Source: Priapulus caudatus | Lineage: Eukaryota > Priapulida > Priapulimorpha > Priapulimorphida > Priapulidae | Direction of reading: 5' to 3' | NCBI RefSeq assembly: GCF_000485595.1 | Contig: NW_014578638.1 | Location: 1,654-30,145 of the forward strand | Length of the DNA stretch: 28,492 bases | Shown here: in pieces, positions 1-21,125 of the stretch | Position numbering within the stretch: position 1 is the first letter of the stretch | How the letters are laid out: each line of letters opens with the position of its first letter | The notes under the pieces: generated by a model | The model's input: the letters and a program-made list of their open reading frames with translations, nothing else | Database searches by the model: none | What the model was told of the DNA's origin: nothing | Translations under genes and position numbers: made by a program

Positions 1-66
<66 letters not shown>

Positions 67-110
67 ACGTGCGTGCGTGTGCGTGTGTGCGCGCGTGGCT
101 TGCGTGTCAA
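1..110. repeat. (GT)n microsatellite
   Basis: An uninterrupted GT dinucleotide run covers about the first 65 bases and decays into GTGC/GCGT-rich sequence to about 110. A weaker GTGTGC-rich stretch continues to about 220. Alternating purine-pyrimidine sequence of this kind can adopt Z-DNA. The run starts at the window edge, so its full length is unknown. The open frame through it (Cys-Val repeats) is a by-product of the dinucleotide repeat, not a gene. Confidence 0.95.
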
Positions 111-219
111 TTATGTTCAAAATCTTGAAATCTTGAAACCTTGTGTACGTGTGTGCGTATGCCGTGTGTGCGTATGCCGTGTGTCTATGTGCGTGCATAT
201 GCGTACGCGACCGTGTGTA

Positions 220-1394
220 AACGTGTATATTATAACTATTATAAGCTCATCGTGCGTTTTTGTCACTAAGCCGTTGGCAAAATCTTCCAGCACACTACAA
301 ACACAGACTCAAATAAATATCAAAAAAGGGTTGTCTGGGTTTACATATTGATGGTCAAACTATGAAAAAGTCCACACGGGTGCGTGGGATTAACACACAA
401 TGAACTAAGTCTTACAATTAGTCATATAATATAATATACACATTATATATTCAGTGTGTAAGACCACCGACAAGTATCAAAAACATAGCATACCCGTATA
501 CATTATCATAATATCAGCAGTCTATATTCTACACTCCTGATAATATAACATAATATACATACACAATGTAATTTACTAAGTAGTGTATGTATCACTCTGT
601 TTCACTCAGTATACATGATTAAAAGTATAATTTTCCACACCGCGGACTCTCCGTTTAATAGACGCATTGTACGACTGGCTGACTGACTGACTGACTGGCT
701 ACACGTTATATGTGCCTTAACTCTATCTAACTCTACCCTAACCTGGCGCAGCGAGCACCCGTACGTAACTGCCCAAAACTGCCAAAAGTTGTGTGAATTA
801 AGGCACACCGGCTCTAGTTGCTATGTACATCTCATAAAATACGGTATGTTTACTTACTTCGGCGATTCGTGAAAATCCACAGATACTAGAAACATACAAT
901 CCTTGGCTATCAGTAGTTTTTTCATACACTAAAAACAGTAAACACGGGGACCGATAACACGACCAACAGAACAAGCTCACGCTCTGCTGTTCAATGGATT
1001 GTTGTTGTGAGAGAGGCAGAGCGACCGGCTGTTCACGTGTACTCCGTATCTTTGCTCCGTACATTGACACACAAGCGCCATCTACGGGTCGCTTTTATAA
1101 ATTTTCGTCTTTACGATTAATCCGGTTATTATGGACTTGCGTCTTTAGTTTCAAACAGAAAATACATTTGGTTAAAATTATACATTTATAGTAGAGAGCA
1201 TATGTTCACAACCAGTTTGGTACGAAAAAAATACAATATCAATGTGAAACATTGATAATGATGAGGCGCGCAATGACGCAATCTTCCCAAATTCGTTTAT
1301 TATCAGTATTCGTGCTTGCTCAGTATTTGGCACATACATATATTTATAAGGTAAGGAGTGATCCATAGTTAGGCTGAGAGGGTCTATGTCCCCC
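220..1394. other. Intergenic stretch, no gene seen
   Basis: AT-rich sequence to about 600, then mixed composition. Small features only: a GACT tetranucleotide run near 680-700, and an isolated ACACTCCTGATA at about 531-542 matching the right end of the foldback element at 8741-9694. GCGCCATCTACGGG at 1075-1088 reads, on the minus strand, as a one-mismatch match to the CTCF consensus CCASYAGRKGGCRS. Open frames here are short, overlap on both strands and show no recognisable domain. Confidence 0.5.
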
Positions 1395-1410
1395 AGGGTA
1401 CTGCCGGAGG

Positions 1411-1913
1411 CCTCGCGTCCTGCCCCTTGCCTGCCCTGTCCCTCGCTCAACCTCCTTCTTCTCTCACCGCCCCTCGGCTGTCTTCCCTGCCACCTTCCCT
1501 CGGTCTCCCACCCTTCTCTCCCCCAGCAAGTTATATTATGGAGATTGCCTCAGACGGCACTGCACGCCTAACACGGTGCGCGCGCATGCGCAATATCTCC
1601 CGAGAGCAATCGTATTTTGCAAAGATTATGCATTTAAAATGAAGAGGAGTTATCCTAGCATAGATTTATATGATAACATTCCATCTGTAGACATCATTTA
1701 ACAAATAGGAGGAAGACTTTGCATGTAACGTTCCGGCTGCGTATACCAGCCAGTACACAATATGGCTACGTTAGTGTGTTAGCGCATGCGCAATATATCT
1801 CACAAGAGGCGTTATATTTTGTGACGAATATGCATTTAAAATGGTTAGGGGGTATCTCAGCATAGATTTCCCTAATAAACTTTTATCAGTAGAGCTGTGT
1901 TTATAATTAGGAG
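1411..1913 (+). repeat. Upstream dispersed repeat, unit 1 (direct)
   Basis: First of four related units. It starts with a pyrimidine-rich segment (CCTCGCGTCC...), then two sub-repeats about 200 bp apart. Each sub-repeat begins with the palindrome GCGCATGCGC (1582-1591 and 1782-1791) followed by CAATAT, a TTTTG(C/T) tract and ATGCATTTAAAATG. The unit ends at ATAATTAGGAG. It shares no coding frame with the other copies, so it is a non-coding repeat. Confidence 0.85.
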
Positions 1914-1953
1914 AGCGCCCTAGCATGTAGTGTACAAAACACCTACTTTATGC

Positions 1954-2449
1954 CCTCGCGTCCTTCCCCTTGCCTCCCTTGTCCCTCGCTCAGCCTCCTT
2001 CTTCTTCTACCGCCCCCAGCTTTCTTTCCTGCCGGATTTCCTTAGTCTCCCATCCCCTCTCCCCCTCAGCAAGCTATATTATGAAGTTTGCCTCAGACTG
2101 CACGCCTAACACGGTGCGCGCGCATGCGCAATCTCTCCCGAGAGAAATCGTACTTTGCAAAGATTATGCATTTAAAATGTAGAGGAGTTATCATAGCATA
2201 GATTTATATGATAACATTCCATTAGTAGACATCATTTAAGAAATAAGAGGAAGACCTTGCATGTAATGTCACCGCTGCGTATACCAGCCAGTACACAATC
2301 TGGCTACGTTAGTGTGTTAGCGCATACGCAATATATCACCAGAGGAGTTATATTTTGTGATGAATATGCATTTAAAATGGTTAGGTGGTATCTCAGCATA
2401 GATTTCCCTAATAAACTTTTATCAGTAGACCTGCGTTTATAATTAGGAG
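1954..2449 (+). repeat. Upstream dispersed repeat, unit 2 (direct)
   Basis: Second direct copy, offset by about 543 bp from unit 1 and similar over its whole length with scattered substitutions and indels. The first palindrome is exact (GCGCATGCGC, 2120-2129); the second is changed to GCGCATACGC (about 2320-2329). The linker between units 1 and 2 is the inverse of the linker found in units 3 and 4, so the linker belongs to the repeat. Confidence 0.85.
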
Positions 2450-2507
2450 GGTAGGGAAGGGAAGGGGGGATGAAGTAGGAGTTTTGCACCCTATAGGCTG
2501 GGACGCT

Positions 2508-3000
2508 CTCCTAATTATAAGGACAGGTCTACTGATAACAATTAATTGCAGAAATCTATGCTGCGATATCCCATGACCATATCAACTCTATAGTCATCAC
2601 AAAATATAACTCCCCTGGTGAGATATTGCGCATGCGTTAACCCACTACCGTAGCCAGATTGTGTACTGGCTGGTATATGCTGCGGGGACCTTACATACAA
2701 GGCCTTCCTCCTATTTCTTAAATGACGTCTACTGATAAAATCTTATTATATAAATCTATGCTAGAATACCTCCTCTCCATTTTAAATGCAAAATGTGTGC
2801 AAAATATTATTCTTTTCGGAAGATATTGCGCATGCGCGAGCACTGTTTTAGGCATGCAGTACGGACTGAGCAAGACCGCATAATCATAATATAGCTTGCT
2901 GGGTGAGAGAGGGTGGGATACTGAGGACAGACAGCAGGGAAGATAGCTGAGGCCGGTAGAAAGAAAAAAGGAGGATGAGCAAAGGGCAAGGGAAGCAAGG
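2508..3000 (-). repeat. Upstream dispersed repeat, unit 3 (inverted)
   Basis: Reverse-complement copy of units 1 and 2. It starts with CTCCTAATTATAA (the complement of the ATAATTAGGAG end) and finishes in the purine-rich complement of the CCTTGCC tract. Palindromes: a variant GCGCATGCGT at 2638-2647 and an exact copy at 2828-2837. With units 1-2 it forms a large imperfect inverted repeat centred near 2.48 kb. Confidence 0.85.
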
Positions 3001-3058
3001 GGTAAGGGTGGGTGGGGATGAAGTAGGAGTTTTGTTTGAACCCTATAGGCTAGGGCGT

Positions 3059-3320
3059 TCTCCTAATTATAAACACAGGTCTACTGATGACAATTAATTG
3101 CATAAATCTATGCTGAGATACCCCATGACCATACAAAATCCATAATCATCACAAAATATAACTCCTCTAGTGAGATATTGCGCAAGCGCTAGCACACTAC
3201 CGTAGCCAGATTGTGTACTGGCGGTATATGCAGCGGGTATCTTATATACAAGGCCTTCTTCCTATTTCTTAAATTAGGTCTACTGATGAAATTTTATCAT
3301 ATAAATCTATGCTAGAATAC
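3059..3320 (-). repeat. Upstream dispersed repeat, unit 4 (inverted, truncated)
   Basis: A second inverted copy that follows unit 3 directly after the shared linker (GATGAAGTAGGAGTTTTG at about 3017). It holds only one of the two sub-repeats: similarity stops after CTAGAATACC (about 3320), where unit 3 continues into TCCTCTCC. The palindrome is degraded to TTGCGCAAGCG (about 3178-3188). Confidence 0.8.
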
Positions 3321-15248
<11,928 letters not shown>

Positions 15249-15274
<26 letters not shown>

Positions 15275-15483
15275 GACCCAGCCCTCACGCCAGAGATGCA
15301 GCGGGGGATAGCTTAGCGTGAGACCCAGCCCTCACGCCAGGGATGCAGCGGGGGATAGCTTAGCGTGAGACCCAGCCCTCACGCCAGGGATGCAGCGGGT
15401 GATAGCTTAGCGTGAGACCCAGCCCTCACGCCAGGGATGCAGCGGGTGATAGCTTAGCGTGAGACCCAGCCCTCACGCCAGGG
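15249..15483 (+). repeat. Five-copy 47-bp tandem repeat spanning the FOXK stop codon
   Basis: Five full copies start at 15249, 15296, 15343, 15390 and 15437; a partial ATGC follows at 15484. Each copy contains GCGTGAG and CTCACGC separated by 8 bases, a 7-bp perfect stem. In copy 1 the TGA stop codon is part of the 5' arm of that stem. Copies 2-3 share GCGGGGGAT, copies 4-5 share GCGGGTGAT, and copy 1 has GCGGGCGATAGTTT and a CCAGAG end. Because 47 is not a multiple of 3, each copy is in another frame. Confidence 0.95.
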
Positions 15484-17284
15484 ATGCCGGTCGTTACGGT
15501 GCAAGTATTTCGGTACAGTTAATGATTGCGGAGTTTGCTCGTGTTAGGTAGATTGTATGTCATGTTGGTTGGAGGGCGTCTGCTACACGCACACCTGGGG
15601 CGGGAATACCTGGGAAGCTCACCCGGCGAGGTGATAATTGTAGGCGTGAGCGCGGGCGTAGCGTTGCCTGTGCGACGAACCGATCAGACTGCAGCGGTAA
15701 CGCATCCTGTCTCTAACGACAGCGTCGTTCCCGCACCGAGAACACGCTCCAGTAAACTACATACTCGCACTGCGCACTCGATCCCGTAACGAGCAGTAAG
15801 CGTGTACGCGAAGATGCAACAAGCATGAGGCACGATGGAAACAAAGCTCTTTCTGTGGAAAGTGACACAGCCAGCAGCCTGCAGGAAACTTGTTAGTAAG
15901 TTGCGTGATTGGCAGTGTAGCGCGCCCCCGTAAGCAAGGTGAAATTGTCGTCGTGTGACGATATTAGAAAAATAATGTTGTAAGTGGGGATATGCATTGC
16001 TTTTCACACCCTGTGCTGCATCATAATTAATTCTGGGAAACTCTGTTTACCAGTGCGCTGGGTATAGGAATGCTGAAGGATGCTATGAATGCTACAGGTG
16101 GGTGATTGGTTGGCTATTATCCCATCTCATTAGTGAGAGGAGATCAACTTTGATGAGACTGTACTTCCCCACCCTTCCCTAAACAGAATATATCGTAGTT
16201 GGGAGGTTTGATCGAGTGACTTGCACGTTCTATGCTTTTTATCCACGTGGGTGGCATACAGTGGGTGTCACGTGTTAAGCACAGAGGACCGTTGTTATCT
16301 ACTGTGCAGTTAGATGTAGGTGGCAGCACAAACGTCTCTATGCTGTCTAGTTCCATCAATTCCTGTGTGCTGAGCATGTATCATTCGCATGTTTGAGCGT
16401 TATTCGTGTGTCAACACTGGCTTGGCATGATCACGAATATATTGCGGCTGCCACTCCTTCCCCCCCCTTAATTGCTCCTCGGACACATGTACGAGTTGCT
16501 GTAGAATTTTCCGGGTTACCAGCTACCATCGATACTAATCGCTAACTTTGTATATAGGGTCATCAGAGAGTGCGATGATAATTGAGAACTTTTATCCACT
16601 GACTATAATAACCACTTGAGGATCTGTGACTGCTGTTTGTTTACTCAAACACATCAACTAGGTGATATCATTACAACCATTATGTCATGATGAGCCGAAT
16701 ATCAAGATATTCTATCTCTCCGTCTGTCTGTACGGTACAGCTCTACTCAGGTTTGCTACTTGGGTCTTTATACTTGTCAAAGCTTGCGTTTCACAAGACA
16801 GGGCCAATTGTCTGTTAGAAGGTTGAGATTTTCCATGTAAGTTGCCGTTAGAGGGCACGTGCGTAGCACGGCACGTTCGTTTCAAGTCTGCGTGTACGTG
16901 TTTGTAGTGCATCATCGAGTTATTCATTCCCAATGTCGCCACAGATACCGCCGCCATAGCTTTCCGTGTCGTTTTCCGAACCCGGTGATTTTGTTTGCCA
17001 ACGCAACGACGTTGGCACTTCTGTTGTAAGAATCGATGTTAGTATTCTCGTGCGTGACCTGTGCTCCACTCGCCTCACGGCCTCGCGCTAGGGGTGAGTG
17101 TGTGCGTGTGTGTGCGTGCGTGCGTGGTCGCCATGTAAAGATGTAACTACGCGCAAAGTGTGAAATGGGAGAGTTGCACAGTAGGTCAGTGAGATGTTGC
17201 ACACAGTGTGCTAACTAGATAGGATTATAAGGATAAGAATTATACCGCCAAGTGTCATGTAACTGCCAGGCGTACCATCAAGCA

Positions 17285-17425
17285 CCTGTGTGTGTACTGC
17301 TATTGCTATTATTACAACAACAACTACTACTACGTCTACTACTACAACCTACTAGTCTCTTACTACTATGACTACTTACTACTATTACTATTACTACTAC
17401 TATTGCTACGATTATGTAGATGTTG
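17285..17425 (+). repeat. (ACT)n / (TAC)n triplet repeat
   Basis: Interrupted ACT, ACA and TAT triplets, within the proposed FOXK 3' UTR. Simple sequence; no other signal. Confidence 0.85.
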
Positions 17426-18159
17426 TGATAGCTATTAACTTGTTCTTATTTCGTAGACATATTGTAGTAGTGTAAATCCCTTGTAAACTTGCACGTCATG
17501 CTGTGTGCATCTTATAGCAGGGCCTGGAGGGTGAAACATGAATGCAAGTGATGTAGTAGTGGGTTGCTAAGGTAAAGCATAGACAAACAAGTGGCACTTG
17601 CAAAGAGTGATAACATGTGAATTCGATTTCATTGTTGGTGTGAATTCAAATGCGTTCATGCGTATATGATTGGAGGATTGCTCGTGCGGAGGCGACGGCA
17701 GCACAGTGTAGTTGGAATTTTCTAATCTGTTGTTGCAAGAGCTTAGAATCTGTAAATTCTAAACAAGGCATACTGTGTATTTACACTGTCGCTGGTGCTG
17801 CCATCTCTCCTCGTGTGAGAAGGTTTCTGACAACCCTTTGTTCATGCGGGAGGCAAGCGAGTAGAGGGCATATTCGTGTGCATACCTACTGTGTTGTGCG
17901 CTAAGTTAGCTCTACTGGTGGTCTGTTATTGGCGATATAAGCATGCGCATGGAGTGAGGAGTACGCAGTAAGTGTGCCCATGTCAGATTGTGTTCACGCT
18001 CTGATATAGTGGGTAGGTGGCTCTCCCTTGTTTTGTTGGGAATGTCAGCAGAGCAGGCAGAGTGAGCGTGCAGATGAGAGAGCCAGATGCGTTGTATTAT
18101 GTCATTGGCACACACTTGGAGGTTATGTAGAGTAGCAGCTGAACAGAGAGACATCCATC

Positions 18160-18346
18160 TATTGCTGCTGGTAGGTGGCGCTGCAATGTGGCGACCATCC
18201 ATCACTGCAGCTTGGTGGCAGTAACATGGTGAATGTTTGTCGCTGCAGCTAGGTGGCGCCACGACGTGATGTGGCGATCCCCTGTCAATGTGGCTAGGTG
18301 GCGCTGCGACGTGGCAACACTCTTTGCTGCAGCTAGGTGGCGCCCT
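18160..18346 (+). repeat. Tandem repeat with AGGTGGCGC (CTCF-core-like) motifs
   Basis: About five diverged copies of a ~39-45-bp unit containing GCTGCAGCTAGGTGGCGC. Exact AGGTGGCGC occurs at 18173, 18251, 18296 and 18335, with a degenerate TTGGTGGCA at about 18212, all on the plus strand. AGGTGGCGC is the core of the CTCF motif shared by flies and vertebrates. The flanking CCAS part of the consensus is only partly matched (about 12 of 14 positions). Confidence 0.8.
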
Positions 18347-18687
18347 CATATTGACGGGATTAGATTTTATTAGAATAACACCTTTTCGGCTGTCGAGGCT
18401 TGGGTGCCGTAGAGGTGTCGCGTGTGCGCTTGATCGTTAAATTATGTGTTAATTCAAATACAGTGCCCTCTTTGCAGCGTGTGGGGAACAAAGCAAACCT
18501 GACATGCTTGTGAGCAGTATGCTGACTAACAGTGTTGCGTATTTCGCTTGGTACTAGGTGGCAAGTAGTGCAGAAAGAGAGAAACAGGGAAGAATAAGAA
18601 TGCTATGTACTGAAGCAAGGATGAGATGTTTTCGTGGTAAACGCATGCTCACCTGCTCACGTGTGTCACAGATCACCGGTTGCTGTA

Positions 18688-18750
18688 GTCGTTGTCGTTG
18701 CTGCTGCCACTGCTGCTGCTGCTGTTGTTGTTGTTGTTCTTACTGTTGTG
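18688..18750 (+). repeat. (TGC)n / (TTG)n triplet repeat
   Basis: Interrupted GTTGTCGTTGCTGCTGCC followed by four CTG and five TTG triplets. It produces Cys-rich open frames that are not genes. Lies in the proposed FOXK 3' UTR. Confidence 0.85.
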
Positions 18751-19394
18751 TTCGCAGAGCTCCTTTAAAGGTAGTCTTAGAGCATCACAGGTCGTAGGCT
18801 TCTACAGTGAGAGAGCTGGAAAGAGAGAGACGTAGCTAGCTATCTATGTGTAGGGTAATGTTGGCAGGCTTGTTGCTTCCGCGCTGCAGGTCGCTTGGCC
18901 TTTCCTGACATCTGTCTGTCGAACTTTTGTGACCTGTGTCGACCTTATGCCCGTGATTTTCTGTTTGTGGCGTTTGTTGCTTAGAGAGAGAGAGGGTGCC
19001 ACAGCCTTGTGGCTGCCTGCGGTGTGTGCGAGTAACGAAGTTTGCTGTGTAATCTTATGTTAGGGTAATAATAATGACTTTAGCTCACACATGTAGAAAG
19101 CCGTCGATGTAGAGGTCTCTCTCATTTCTCTAAAACAACTTCAAGATCATTGACAGCGATAGCTGCTCACAGTGGCCTCTCGCATACATTCATGTGACGA
19201 GCATGTTGAATGCCTGCTGGTATACAGTAGAAAGTTTATGTGACGGATCGAAAATTTGTTGTCTCGTCTTGTAATTGCGTAAGATGTATATGTAGCAGCA
19301 GCCGTCACGTGTCAGATGTTAATGAATGTACAGTACAGTACTATATCCCTGGCTGTTTTGATTTTTTGTAATGCAAGCGTTTATCTATGTAGTA

Positions 19395-19400
19395 AATAAA
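19395..19400 (+). terminator. Likely FOXK polyadenylation signal
   Basis: AATAAA, followed within 25-50 bases by a GT-rich stretch (TTGTTGGTTTAC, TTTTTGC). It is the first AATAAA found downstream of the FOXK stop codon at 15274, so cleavage near 19415-19425 is likely. Confidence 0.5.
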
Positions 19401-19700
19401 AACGGCCGCAAGCATTGTTGGTTTACTCAGCTTCCATGTTTTTGCTACTATTTCTGCCAATTCATGCATAGTATTGATATATTTATTGATTATTCATCGG
19501 CGGTGGTGGATGTTCGAACGGGGCGGGTTAGGGTATAACACTGTCAACACTGTAAATAATTACTGTCAACATGATATGCCTCGCGTTGGATTAACCAGAC
19601 GAAGTAGTGAGGATAGGGTAGTAATTTACTATGAAAAAAAAGGTTTACGTGTAAACGATACGGAACGATTTTTTATTATGACGCGTGTGTGCGTACACGA

Positions 19701-19738
19701 CTGATCTCTATACTAAGTTAAGTTAGTATAGAGATCAG
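19701..19738. repeat. Perfect 16-bp hairpin downstream of FOXK
   Basis: CTGATCTCTATACTAA (19701-19716) pairs perfectly with TTAGTATAGAGATCAG (19723-19738) across a 6-base loop. It lies about 300 bp after the proposed poly(A) signal. Too short for an ordinary animal pre-miRNA; possibly a small palindromic insertion. Confidence 0.85.
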
Positions 19739-19962
19739 TATACGTGGTATACACTTACAGGCTGGGTATGAAGAAAACATGGAGTTAGTAAACTGGAAGT
19801 CAATGTCTCCTGAGACCAGAGTTCGAGGGTAACATTGAATTTCAAGGTTCACAAAATTCCATGCTGCCCGAACAACCATGTAATTTATTCTAACATCAGA
19901 ACCAAGTATTTATAATTATACACTTGAACTGGCTCAGCGACTGTCAAGCAACGCCAAGACAA

Positions 19963-19964
<2 letters not shown>

Positions 19965-19998
<34 letters not shown>
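19965..19998. repeat. (TA)n microsatellite
   Basis: Pure TA dinucleotide run of about 34 bases between FOXK and the tRNA gene. Confidence 0.95.
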
Positions 19999-20000
<2 letters not shown>

Positions 20001-20145
20001 CATATATCGTCCTACAATGGAAGGAAGCAATAAAGATTCATCCGAAGATAGGGGGAAGGAATATAGAATTTCCCTGCGATGGGAGAGAGAGGTAGAGTTG
20101 TGCTGCGGCGGAAGGGAAAGATGAAAGATTGAGTGTCAGGAACAT

Positions 20146-20394
20146 GATATAGAAATGCGTTATTCTCCTACTTCAACGGAAGAACGAGACTTGAAAGAAC
20201 AGACGGATATTGTCTGCTGAGTACAAAGTGTACACTGATTGACGAGGCGGAGGGAGGATGACCTGTGGCCTCATGACCTGTGGCAGCGTGACTGAGAGAG
20301 AGCTGGCACAGACTAAAGGATACAGTCATATAACCATAACGCATAAACGTAGAAAATGATGCATCTTGTTACGTGTACATTAGTGACAAGCTAG
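20146..20394 (+). repeat. 249-bp direct repeat, copy 1
   Basis: By eye identical over its full 249 bases to 20418-20666. The 23-bp spacer partly repeats the start (TAGAAATGCGATATAG). No open frame or RNA fold recognised. Such identity means either a very recent tandem duplication or an assembly duplication. Confidence 0.9.
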
Positions 20395-20417
20395 TTGTAG
20401 AAATGCGATATAGCTAC

Positions 20418-20666
20418 GATATAGAAATGCGTTATTCTCCTACTTCAACGGAAGAACGAGACTTGAAAGAACAGACGGATATTGTCTGCTGAGTACAAAG
20501 TGTACACTGATTGACGAGGCGGAGGGAGGATGACCTGTGGCCTCATGACCTGTGGCAGCGTGACTGAGAGAGAGCTGGCACAGACTAAAGGATACAGTCA
20601 TATAACCATAACGCATAAACGTAGAAAATGATGCATCTTGTTACGTGTACATTAGTGACAAGCTAG
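20418..20666 (+). repeat. 249-bp direct repeat, copy 2
   Basis: Second copy of the segment at 20146, offset 272 bp; it ends 66 bp before the 3' end of the tRNA gene. Confidence 0.9.
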
Positions 20667-20731
20667 AATATAGCATGCAAATCTTATCCTATCGGGTATG
20701 TGAAATAAAAGCTTAGAAAGCAAAATAGTAC

Positions 20732-20802
20732 TGCACCGCCCGGGAATCGAACCCGGGTCGAAAGAATGGGAATCTTCCATGATACCATTACACCAGCGGT
20801 GC
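20732..20802 (-). tRNA. tRNA-Gly, anticodon CCC
   Basis: On the minus strand the gene reads GCACCGC at the 5' end of the acceptor stem, paired with GCGGTGC at the 3' end plus discriminator A. The D arm has TGGTGTAATGG. The anticodon arm is GAAGA-TTCCCAT-TCTTT, with anticodon CCC and one G-U pair closing the stem. The T arm contains the B box GGTTCGATTCC. A TTTT RNA polymerase III terminator follows six bases after the 3' end (20722-20725, minus strand). No intron. It closely resembles the animal tRNA-Gly(CCC) form and looks functional; it lies between FOXK and the MCRIP gene, opposite to both. Confidence 0.95.
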
Positions 20803-20978
20803 TTTCGCGCAAGTAAGGTCAAGTAAAGCTTCTATATCATATACATGAAATATGTCACAATTGTTAATGTGTAGTTATAATTATCTTTTGTGAATTTACT
20901 ATTGATGATTGGAAGTTGTAGAATCGCCGTTGTAAGTTGTCTGAATGTTTACTTTGAAAAATTATCGTAACATAATTG

Positions 20979-21019
20979 TGACGTAGATACGAGCCTGCGC
21001 CATTCCTGTTGGTGATTGG
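20979..21019 (+). promoter_or_regulatory. Candidate MCRIP promoter elements: CRE half-site and inverted CCAAT box
   Basis: TGACGTAG (20979-20986) resembles a CRE half-site. GTGATTGGTCA contains ATTGG (21015-21019), an inverted CCAAT box of NF-Y type, 55-60 bases upstream of the ATG at 21074. No TATA box seen in a fitting place. Position fits a short TATA-less promoter; inferred from motifs only. Confidence 0.35.
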
Positions 21020-21073
21020 TCATTCGGGTTGCGACAATAGTTGGTTAGCTGCGAGAGAATCATTGAGCGAGTG

Positions 21074-21125
21074 ATGTACACTCTAAGCGGAGGACCGAGC
21101 AAAATAGCATCGAAAACGCGTCGAG
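21074..21125 (+). CDS. MCRIP2: MCRIP coding exon 1
   Basis: Residues 1-17 plus one base: MYTLSGGPSKIASKTRR. Donor GTAAGG. ATG context is GTGATGT (G at -3). The following intron is only 127 bp. Confidence 0.9.

Larger units (their letters stand above)
15275..19420 (+). other. Probable FOXK 3' UTR (about 4.1 kb)
   Basis: No further exon is recognised, and the first AATAAA after the stop codon is at 19395. The stretch contains the 47-bp repeat, (ACT)n/(TAC)n triplets, AGGTGGCGC repeats and (TGC)n/(TTG)n triplets, all without conserved open frames. Long 3' UTRs are usual for FOXK genes. An earlier non-canonical poly(A) site or a separate non-coding transcript cannot be excluded. Confidence 0.5.

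Noticed and set aside
1-351. Open frame of Cys-Val repeats at the window start
   Set aside because: Direct product of the GT dinucleotide run; no other coding evidence.
1075-1088. Single CTCF-like match on the minus strand far upstream of FOXK
   Set aside because: One-mismatch matches of this kind are expected about once by chance in both strands of a window this long, and nothing else supports it.
15526-18349. Several 75-145-residue frames on both strands in the region after the FOXK stop
   Set aside because: No recognisable domains; many overlap repeats such as the AGGTGGCGC array; best explained as 3' UTR.
20255-20305. Possible C/D-box snoRNA in the 249-bp repeat (GATGACC ... CTGA)
   Set aside because: The C box does not fit RTGATGA well, and no terminal stem or clear C'/D' boxes are visible.
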